Assembly (NCBI RefSeq): GCF_000956505.1
Contig: NZ_JYIX01000018.1
Location: forward strand, 1-35,885
Source: Microbacterium azadirachtae
GTDB lineage: Bacteria > Actinomycetota > Actinomycetes > Actinomycetales > Microbacteriaceae
Length of the DNA: 35,885 bases
Direction of reading: 5' to 3'
A program made the position numbers and the translations under genes. How positions within the stretch are numbered: position 1 is the stretch's first letter; each line of letters opens with the position of its first letter. The notes under the pieces are model-generated. The model made no database searches. It was given only the letters and a program-made list of their open reading frames with translations, and was not told the DNA's origin. Below, one piece after another: positions 30,693 to 35,885 of the stretch.

Positions 30693-31696
30693 CGGGCGCC
30701 CCAGACGCGGCGCAGCCAGCTCGCCCGCGCGGCGAGCGCCGCCCGGGAGATCTCGGCCTCCGGCATGTACATGTCGAATCCGTGCGCCCCGCCGCCCCAC
30801 ACGTGCAGCTCGGCCTGCCCGCCCGTGGCCCAGATCCGCAGCGCGTACTGCGTGTCCTCGTCGCGGAACATCTCCGCCTCGCCCACTTCGATGAAGGCCG
30901 GGGCGAGGTTCGAGACATCGGCGGCGTGCGTCGGTGCGGCATAGCCGGAGACCTCGGGGCTGAACGCGAGCTCGTCGCCGAGCAGGCACGACCAGGCGAG
31001 CAGGTTCGCCTCGCGCTGCCACGTGCCGATCCCGTCGTACTGCAGGCTCGACACGGTCGAGTTGGTGTTGTCGAGCATCGGGCACAGCAGCAGCTGGCCC
31101 GCGAGCACAGGGCCGCGCCGGTCGCGGGCGAGCAGGGCGACGCCGGCCGCGAGGCAGCCGCCCGCGCTGCCACCGCCGACGACGATCCGCTCGGGATCCA
31201 CGCCGAGCTCCGCGGCGTGCGCGTGCAGCCAGAGCAGAGCGGCGTAGCAGTCCTCGAGCCCCGCGGGGGAGGGATGCTCGGGCGCGAGCCGGTACTCGAC
31301 GTTGACCGCGACCACGCCGTGCTCCGCCACGATGTCGACCACGCGGCCGGTCTCCCAGCTGCGGTGGCCGACGATCTGCCCGCCGCCGTGGATGTTCAGG
31401 TAGGCGGGACGACTCCGGTCCCGGAGTCCGTCGACGGATGCGCGCGGTCGGAAGATCGTGACCTCGACGTCGGGCGCGCCGGCGGGACCAGGGATGATCC
31501 GGTCCTCCCACTCGATCGCGCGCCCGGCGATCACGGCGTCATTGCCGGGGAACATCATGTCGGCGCCCTCGCGCGGGAGCGTCTCCCTGGTGAGCGCGGG
31601 CTGGGGGTTCTGCGCGATCGCGTCGAGGACGATCTGCACCTCGGGGTCGAACGGGACGGGTGCGACGGTCGGGTGGCCTGCGGCGATGACGGTCAT
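30689..31696 (-). CDS. alpha/beta hydrolase, hormone-sensitive-lipase-type esterase (paralogue 2)
   Basis: A 335-residue esterase with HGGG at 103-106 and nucleophile Ser177 in GGSAGG. The candidate catalytic His is in GGAHGFDMYMPEAE. It shares with its downstream neighbour the N-terminal text PVPFDPE, EWEDRIIPGPAGAPDVEVTI, and the active-site blocks, but differs in the loop 82-100 and near the C-terminus, suggesting a different acyl or alcohol preference. The ATG at 31696 has AAAGG nine bases upstream. It is 47 bases downstream of the aldo-keto reductase gene and overlaps the next esterase as ATGA, so it belongs to the same operon. Confidence 0.93.
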   Translation of the reverse strand: MTVIAAGHPTVAPVPFDPEVQIVLDAIAQNPQPALTRETLPREGADMMFPGNDAVIAGRAIEWEDRIIPGPAGAPDVEVTIFRPRASVDGLRDRSRPAYLNIHGGGQIVGHRSWETGRVVDIVAEHGVVAVNVEYRLAPEHPSPAGLEDCYAALLWLHAHAAELGVDPERIVVGGGSAGGCLAAGVALLARDRRGPVLAGQLLLCPMLDNTNSTVSSLQYDGIGTWQREANLLAWSCLLGDELAFSPEVSGYAAPTHAADVSNLAPAFIEVGEAEMFRDEDTQYALRIWATGGQAELHVWGGGAHGFDMYMPEAEISRAALAARASWLRRVWGAR

Positions 31697-31743
31697 GCGG
31701 TGGTGCCTTTCAGCTGAGTTTCTGCGACCCCGGATGGCGGGCT

Positions 31744-32712
31744 TCAGGGGCCTTCGGGATCGACCGCGTCGCGGTCGGCCCAGAAGGGTTCGACCAGGCG
31801 GCGGAGTTCGGTGGCGCCGACCCCGTCGACGAGCGCCGCCGCGTCGAGGTTCGCGCGCAGCTGCGCGATGCTCGACGCGCCGAACAGGGTCGTGGTCAGG
31901 GCCGGATGCGTGAGCGTGAAGGCGATCCCGAGCTGCGCCGGGGTGACCTCCAGCGACTCGGCGAGCGCCGTGAACGCGGGCACGTCGTCGATGATGCGCT
32001 GGCGGACGTCACCCGGATCCCGGCCGATCTGGCGATCGCCGTTGACCTTTCCTGCCAGCACGCCGCCCTCCAGGCAGTCCGAGGCCTGCAGCGTCAGGCC
32101 CTGCTCCCAGAGGCGCGCGAAAGGCGCGCCGTCGGGGATGGACCGGCGCGAGACGCTGTACTTCAGCTGCGCGATCTGCGGGCCGGGGACGCCCTCCGCC
32201 GCAGCGATGTCGATCAGGGCCTGGATCGAGGACGCGGACCAGTTGTTCACGCCCCAGGCGCGGATGAGACCCGCCTCGGCGAGGCCGGCGAGGTCGAGCA
32301 CCAGGTCGCGCAGCTCCAGGTCCTCGCGGCGCAGATCGCCGAGGATCACCAGATCGGCGTGCTCGACGCCGACGCGGAACAGCGCGTTCTCGAGCTGCGG
32401 GCGGAAACCCTCGGGGCCGAACGCCTCGAGCCAGAGCTTCGATGACAGCAGCCACTCGTCCCGCCGGAGTCTCGCGGCGCGCACCATGGCGCTGAAGATG
32501 ACGTCCGTGAACGCGGGGGGCATCCCGGGCCCGGTGTACACGCCGACGTCGAACAGGTTCACGCCGCGGTCCACGGCCTCGCGGAGCATGGCTGTGGCGT
32601 CGCCGAAGTCCATGCGGTCGTAGGTGTGCCAGGATCCGAGCGAGAAGAGCGAGGCGGGGATGCCGCTCGTGCCGATCTCGCGCCGGGGAAGTGTCGTCGT
32701 CTCTCTGCTCAT
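31744..32712 (-). CDS. aldo/keto reductase family protein (paralogue 1), tetrad His missing
   Basis: A 322-residue TIM-barrel oxidoreductase. AKR landmarks are LGSWHTYDRMD, LFDVGVYTG (Asp55, Tyr59), LLSSKLW (Lys92), IRAWGVNNWSASSIQ and LFGASSIAQL near the NADPH site. Where most AKRs have a catalytic His in a text like LHxPD, this protein has VILGDLR (Gly125), so the usual Asp-Tyr-Lys-His tetrad is incomplete. Start ATG 32712 has AAGGAG nine bases upstream; the longer GTG start at 32730 has no ribosome site. It lies 14 bases after the alcohol dehydrogenase gene and before the esterases. It is clearly related to the divergent AKR at 34664. Confidence 0.88.
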   Translation of the reverse strand: MSRETTTLPRREIGTSGIPASLFSLGSWHTYDRMDFGDATAMLREAVDRGVNLFDVGVYTGPGMPPAFTDVIFSAMVRAARLRRDEWLLSSKLWLEAFGPEGFRPQLENALFRVGVEHADLVILGDLRREDLELRDLVLDLAGLAEAGLIRAWGVNNWSASSIQALIDIAAAEGVPGPQIAQLKYSVSRRSIPDGAPFARLWEQGLTLQASDCLEGGVLAGKVNGDRQIGRDPGDVRQRIIDDVPAFTALAESLEVTPAQLGIAFTLTHPALTTTLFGASSIAQLRANLDAAALVDGVGATELRRLVEPFWADRDAVDPEGP

Positions 32713-32726
32713 GGTCGCGGTCTCCT

Positions 32727-33827
32727 TCACAGTCGGGGATCGATGACGGCTTTGACCTCATCGAGCTGGTGCATGTTCGCGATCTTCTCCGAGGCCTGGT
32801 CGAGTCCGACGGGCGTGCTGAACAGGTCGTCCCACGGGAAGCGGTCGGCGAAGGCCTGGAAGAAGTCGATCGAGCGGGCGTAGTCGGCGATGTCGCCGTT
32901 GAGCGAGCCGACCATGGTCAGCTCCTTGCCCATGAGGGCGCTCACCGGGAAGGCATCCCCGACGGGGCCGGTGGATCCGACGATCACGACGGTGCCGCGC
33001 TGTGCGGCCATGCCGACGGCGTCCGGTCCCACGCTCGGTGCGCCGGCGAAGTCGAACACGTGGTCCGCGCCGTGGCCGTCGGTGAGCTCCATCACCTGCG
33101 CGACCACGGGGCCGTCGCGGAAGTCCACCACGGCGTCCGCGCCGAAGCGCGCCGCGAGCTCGAGCCGGGCCGCCGGCGCTCCCACTGTGATCACGCGCCC
33201 CGCTCCGGAGATCTTCGCCACGGCGGTCGCGAAGATGCCGAGCGCACCCGCACCCTGCACGACGACCGTGGAGCCCGGCCTGATGCGCCCGCCGCGCTCG
33301 AAGGCGCGCAGCACGGTCTTCGCCGCGCAGCCGGCCATCGATGCCCAGGTGTCCTTCACCGCGTCCGGCAGCAGCAGCTTTGCCGCGCCGGCGGTGACAT
33401 AGGCGTACTCGGACAGGCCGGCGGTCGCGTACGGCGGCACGTCGGAGCGCTGCAGGAACCCGTAGCCGCGGCGGGAGCAGTGCACGGGCTCGCGCAGCAC
33501 GACGCAGCCATAGCATTCGCCGCAGGTCGACTCGGACCAGCCGATCCGGTCGCCGACGGTGAGCGGGCGGCCGAGGGCGTCGACCGTGCCCTCGCCGAGG
33601 GCGACGATCTCGCCGACCATCTCGTGGCCGAGCACCATCGGAAGCATGCCGGGGAAGGTCATCCGTCCTTCCCAGATCTCGATGTCGGTGCCGCACAGGG
33701 TCGAGCAGGCGATGCGCACGAGGGCGGCGCCGGGTGCGACCTCGTCGGGCAGCGGCAGCTCCTGCAGGGTGAGCGGGGCGCCGTGCTCGGTGAGCACGGC
33801 CGCGCGGGTGGCGGTGGGGAGGGTCAT
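32727..33827 (-). CDS. zinc-dependent alcohol dehydrogenase (medium-chain family)
   Basis: A 366-residue medium-chain dehydrogenase. Catalytic zinc residues are Cys45 (CGTD) and His68-Glu69 (GHEMVGE). The structural zinc lobe has Cys102, Cys105, Cys108 and Cys117. The Rossmann part begins near GAGALGIFATAVAKISGAGRVITVG. It would oxidise an alcohol, or reduce an aldehyde or ketone, with NAD(P). The start ATG 33827 follows AGGAA closely (GGATCC-rich leader AACCAGGAAGGATCCGC). It lies 28 bases after the SDR gene and 14 before the AKR gene. Together with the esterases it suggests processing of the alcohol freed from an ester. Substrate not readable. Confidence 0.93.
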   Translation of the reverse strand: MTLPTATRAAVLTEHGAPLTLQELPLPDEVAPGAALVRIACSTLCGTDIEIWEGRMTFPGMLPMVLGHEMVGEIVALGEGTVDALGRPLTVGDRIGWSESTCGECYGCVVLREPVHCSRRGYGFLQRSDVPPYATAGLSEYAYVTAGAAKLLLPDAVKDTWASMAGCAAKTVLRAFERGGRIRPGSTVVVQGAGALGIFATAVAKISGAGRVITVGAPAARLELAARFGADAVVDFRDGPVVAQVMELTDGHGADHVFDFAGAPSVGPDAVGMAAQRGTVVIVGSTGPVGDAFPVSALMGKELTMVGSLNGDIADYARSIDFFQAFADRFPWDDLFSTPVGLDQASEKIANMHQLDEVKAVIDPRL

Positions 33828-33855
33828 GCGGATCCTTCCTGGTTCGGGGAGTACG

Positions 33856-34575
33856 TCAGACGAGCAGCTGGCCGCCGTCGACGGGCACGGAGACGCCGGT
33901 GATGTGGCTCGCGGCGTCGCTCGCGAGGAACACGACGAGCGGGGCGACCTGCTCGACCTCGGCGATGGTGCCGAGCGGGATGCGGGCCTCCCATGCGGCG
34001 CGCGCCTGCGGGTCGGTGGCGAAGCCCGCGGTGAGGGGCGTGAGGATCGGGCCGGGGGCGACGGCGTTCACGCGGATCCGTCGGCCGGCGAGCTCGATCG
34101 CCGCGGTGCGGGTCATCGCGTCGACCGCGGCCTTGGTCATCTCGTAATGCCCCATGCCGGGCGTCGGCTGGCGTCCGCCGATCGAGGACGTGTTCACGAT
34201 CGCGCCGCCGTCGGGCAGGCGGGGTGCGAATTCCCGGAGCATGAGGAAGGTGCCGCGGATGTTCACGGCCACGGCCGCATCGAACACCTCGAGCGGCACC
34301 TCCTGCTGGGTGCCGCCGCCGAGCACGACGCCGGCGTTGTTCACCAGCACGTCGATGCTGCCGAGCGCGGCTCCCGCAGCGGCGACGGCATCGGGATCGG
34401 AGATGTCGAGCGCGATCGCCGTGGCTCCGAGCTCGGCGGCCACCGAGGTCGCGGCCGCGGCGTTGACATCCCCGATGATCACCTCGTCTCCGGCCTCGCG
34501 GAAGGCGGCGGCGATGCCGCGGCCGAGCCCGGAGGCTCCTCCGGTGACGAGAATGCGGCGGGGGGAGATGGTCAT
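33856..34575 (-). CDS. short-chain dehydrogenase/reductase
   Basis: A 239-residue classical SDR. The cofactor motif TGGASGLG is at 11-18, NNAG at 79-82, Ser130/131 in NTSSIGG, and the active-site Tyr144-x3-Lys148 in YEMTK. GDVNA after strand 2 (acid at its end) favours NAD(H). The C-terminal DGGQLLV is typical. The ATG at 34575 has GAGG seven bases upstream; the alternative at 34599 has its GGAG touching the ATG and is less likely. It is the first gene of the six-gene minus-strand operon and is divergent from the second aldo-keto reductase, with an A/T-rich symmetrical site between them. Confidence 0.92.
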   Translation of the reverse strand: MTISPRRILVTGGASGLGRGIAAAFREAGDEVIIGDVNAAAATSVAAELGATAIALDISDPDAVAAAGAALGSIDVLVNNAGVVLGGGTQQEVPLEVFDAAVAVNIRGTFLMLREFAPRLPDGGAIVNTSSIGGRQPTPGMGHYEMTKAAVDAMTRTAAIELAGRRIRVNAVAPGPILTPLTAGFATDPQARAAWEARIPLGTIAEVEQVAPLVVFLASDAASHITGVSVPVDGGQLLV

Positions 34576-34609
34576 CTCACGTCCTCTCTGACGGGGCATC
34601 TCCGTTATA

Positions 34610-34625
34610 TTCTACAAGCATAGAA
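34610..34625. promoter_or_regulatory. A/T-rich divergent promoter with inverted repeat TTCTA-n6-TAGAA
   Basis: Five-base perfect arms lie in the only A/T-rich stretch of the divergent spacer. On the minus strand AATATAAC just inside it could be the -10 of the SDR operon. The same site is 38 bases upstream of the divergent aldo-keto reductase. No regulator gene is in the cluster inside the window. Confidence 0.5.
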
Positions 34626-34663
34626 AAACGCAACCCGATACGACCTCACCTCAAGGAGCACCC

Positions 34664-35620
34664 ATGTCAGCGTCGACACCCCCTCGCAGAGCTCTCGGTC
34701 CGATCGCCGTCCCGCCGCTCGCGCTGGGATCCTGGAACACCTGGGACCGGATGGATCCCGATGCCGCCGTCCGGATGATCCGCCGTGCCGTCGAGCTCGA
34801 CGCCGGGTTCTTCGACGTCGCGTACTACAACACGGGTCCGCACGCCGAGAACTCCCGCACCGACATCCTGTTCGGCGAGGCTCTGCGGGCGAGCGGTGTC
34901 GAACGCTCCGAGATCGTGCTGTGCGGCAAGCTCTGGCTGTGGGACTGGCCGAACCAGTCGTTCCGCGGGCAGCTGACGGAGAGCCTCGAGCGTGCAGGCC
35001 TGGATCGCTTCGACACTCTCGTGGTCGGCGACTACCTGGCCGAGCCCGATATCGCGCACCTCGTGGCTGAGGTGAACGAGCTCATCGCCGATGGCCTCGT
35101 CGGAGGCTGGGGGATCAACAACTGGCGGATCGGACACACGAGGGCCGCGTTGGATGCCTCCGTCGCGGGCGGTCTCGTCGGCCCGTCGTTCGCGCAGCTC
35201 AAGTACGGCATCGCCCGTCGGGCGATGGCCGAGGGGGCCTCGTACGGACCGCTCTTCGCCGACGGCACGCTCGCCCTGCAGGCCTCCGACGTGTTCGAGG
35301 GCGGCATCCTCGCGACCGGTCTCGCGCCGCAGCGCAAGATCGGCGCCGACGTCGGCGGCGTCCGGGAGCGGATCCTTGCGCTCTATCCCGAGGTCGCCCG
35401 CATCGCCGACGGCTTCGGCGTGACGCCCGCCGCTCTCGGGATCGCTTTCTGCCTCACGCATCCTGCCGCGGCGAACGTGCTGTTCGGAGCGTCCAGGGTC
35501 GAGCAGCTGGAACAGAACCACGCGGCGCTCGCGCTGGTCGCGGAGCACGGCGCGGAGGTGCGCGAGGCTCTTGCCGGACTGCAGGTCGACGCCGCCGTCA
35601 ACGACGACGGGTCGTGGTGA
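34664..35620 (+). CDS. aldo/keto reductase family protein (paralogue 2), tetrad His missing
   Basis: A 318-residue TIM-barrel protein related to the AKR at 31744, sharing LGSWxTxDRMD, FFDVAYYNTGP (Asp51, Tyr54 or 55), LCGKLWLWDW (Lys89), GGWGINNWRI, IAQLKY-like FAQLKYGIARR, LALQASDVFEGGILA and VLFGASRVEQL. The position of the catalytic His is VVGDYL (Gly122), so the tetrad His is absent here too. AAGGAG five bases before the ATG fixes the start. It is divergent from the SDR-led operon and probably co-regulated with it through the shared spacer. The pair may act on related intermediates. The true reaction is not readable. Confidence 0.88.
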   Translation: MSASTPPRRALGPIAVPPLALGSWNTWDRMDPDAAVRMIRRAVELDAGFFDVAYYNTGPHAENSRTDILFGEALRASGVERSEIVLCGKLWLWDWPNQSFRGQLTESLERAGLDRFDTLVVGDYLAEPDIAHLVAEVNELIADGLVGGWGINNWRIGHTRAALDASVAGGLVGPSFAQLKYGIARRAMAEGASYGPLFADGTLALQASDVFEGGILATGLAPQRKIGADVGGVRERILALYPEVARIADGFGVTPAALGIAFCLTHPAAANVLFGASRVEQLEQNHAALALVAEHGAEVREALAGLQVDAAVNDDGSW

Positions 35621-35634
35621 GTTGCGGTGCGCCC

Positions 35635-35885
35635 TCAGGCGGCGGGGTGGATTCGTTTGGGTGGTGGGTCGATGTTTCCCCACGCGTAGCGGAGTGGGAG
35701 CCTCGGGTGCAGCACGGATCGTTGCCCGTCGGGGTGGTGCAGGATGAAGTCGTCCTTGCGGTGGCGGGTGACGTGCCGTCGGCTGTGGTGGAGTTGCATG
35801 TGGTGGAACCGGCAGAGCAGTATGCCGCGGTCGATGTCCGTGCGGCCGTCGTCGCGGGCCCATTCATCGATGTGGTGCGCTTCAC
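35635..35885 (-). CDS. HNH endonuclease family protein, C-terminal part (5' end beyond window)
   Basis: Reading the minus strand in the frame that ends at the TGA 35635-35637 gives 82 residues beginning EAHHIDEWARDDGRTDIDRGILLCRFHHMQLHH and ending PKRIHPAA. The HH-x-D-E-W, the ILLCRFHH and the following His pair match the HNH domain at the end of DUF222/HNH proteins, which occur in many copies in actinobacterial genomes. The start lies to the right of the window. Another open frame on the same strand here has no such pattern and is not real. Function as a nuclease in the cell is unproven for this family. Confidence 0.85.
   Translation of the reverse strand, partial: EAHHIDEWARDDGRTDIDRGILLCRFHHMQLHHSRRHVTRHRKDDFILHHPDGQRSVLHPRLPLRYAWGNIDPPPKRIHPAA

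Noticed and set aside
35598..35885. Alternative minus-strand frame rich in Thr and Ser at the right edge
   Set aside because: The neighbouring frame gives a clear HNH domain ending at 35635. The Thr/Ser-rich frame is its shadow.

Overview
The window is about 36 kb of very G+C-rich DNA with dense, often 4-base-overlapping genes, GTG starts, Shine-Dalgarno-type ribosome sites and an HNH endonuclease fragment of the type found in many copies in actinobacteria. Gene content (GlnR-type nitrogen control, an NnaR-like HemD/winged-helix regulator, a fused LivM-LivG transporter protein, a copper amine oxidase) fits an actinobacterium, most likely Microbacterium or a close relative in Microbacteriaceae. 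The genus is inference. No tRNA, rRNA, CRISPR array, insertion sequence or replication origin is visible, and no stretch longer than 300 bases lacks a gene.

Layout. (1) 102-6171, minus strand: a branched-chain-amino-acid-type ABC transporter (substrate-binding lipoprotein, LivH, a fused LivM-LivG, LivF) behind a MoaF-family protein and a SnoaL/NTF2-like protein. (2) 6456-16683: a complete nitrate assimilation block. narK, a nitrate reductase and an FAD/[2Fe-2S] electron-transfer partner run on the plus strand. nirB, cobA and nnaR run on the minus strand and converge on them. nirD is divergent from nirB across a spacer with a well-formed GlnR box. (3) 16858-22968: a DHFR/RibD-like gene bracketed by two 73-base palindromes, an AraC regulator, a lone FrdA/SdhA-type flavoprotein divergent from a LysR regulator, and a 14-helix MFS exporter. 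(4) 23125-26560: a copper amine oxidase with an unusual Cys-rich tail, a TetR regulator, and a small 6-helix membrane protein. Two matching 16-base operators sit in front of them. (5) 26623-28483: a MurNAc/GlcNAc-type kinase and MurQ etherase for cell-wall sugar salvage. (6) 28495-35620: a six-gene minus-strand operon (SDR, zinc alcohol dehydrogenase, aldo-keto reductase, two paralogous esterases, a frameshifted MFS transporter) divergent from a second, related aldo-keto reductase. (7) The end of an HNH endonuclease gene at the right edge.

How the parts work together. Nitrate enters by NarK, is reduced by the nitrate reductase with electrons from the FAD/BFD protein, then to ammonium by NirBD. 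CobA starts siroheme synthesis for NirB and NnaR is a likely co-regulator with GlnR. The amine oxidase releases ammonium and aldehydes from primary amines. MoaF-family proteins are associated with monoamine metabolism, so regions 1 and 4 may be related, but this is not shown. Region 6 looks like a pathway that hydrolyses an ester or lactone and oxidises or reduces the released alcohol or carbonyl; the substrate is unknown.

The least explained signals are a hairpin family with three covarying copies at a fixed distance behind stop codons, the palindromes around the DHFR-like gene, the TetR regulon around the amine oxidase with its metal-ligand-like tail, a CsoR-like operator in front of the MFS exporter, and a frameshift whose new reading frame ends in a 14-base duplication.
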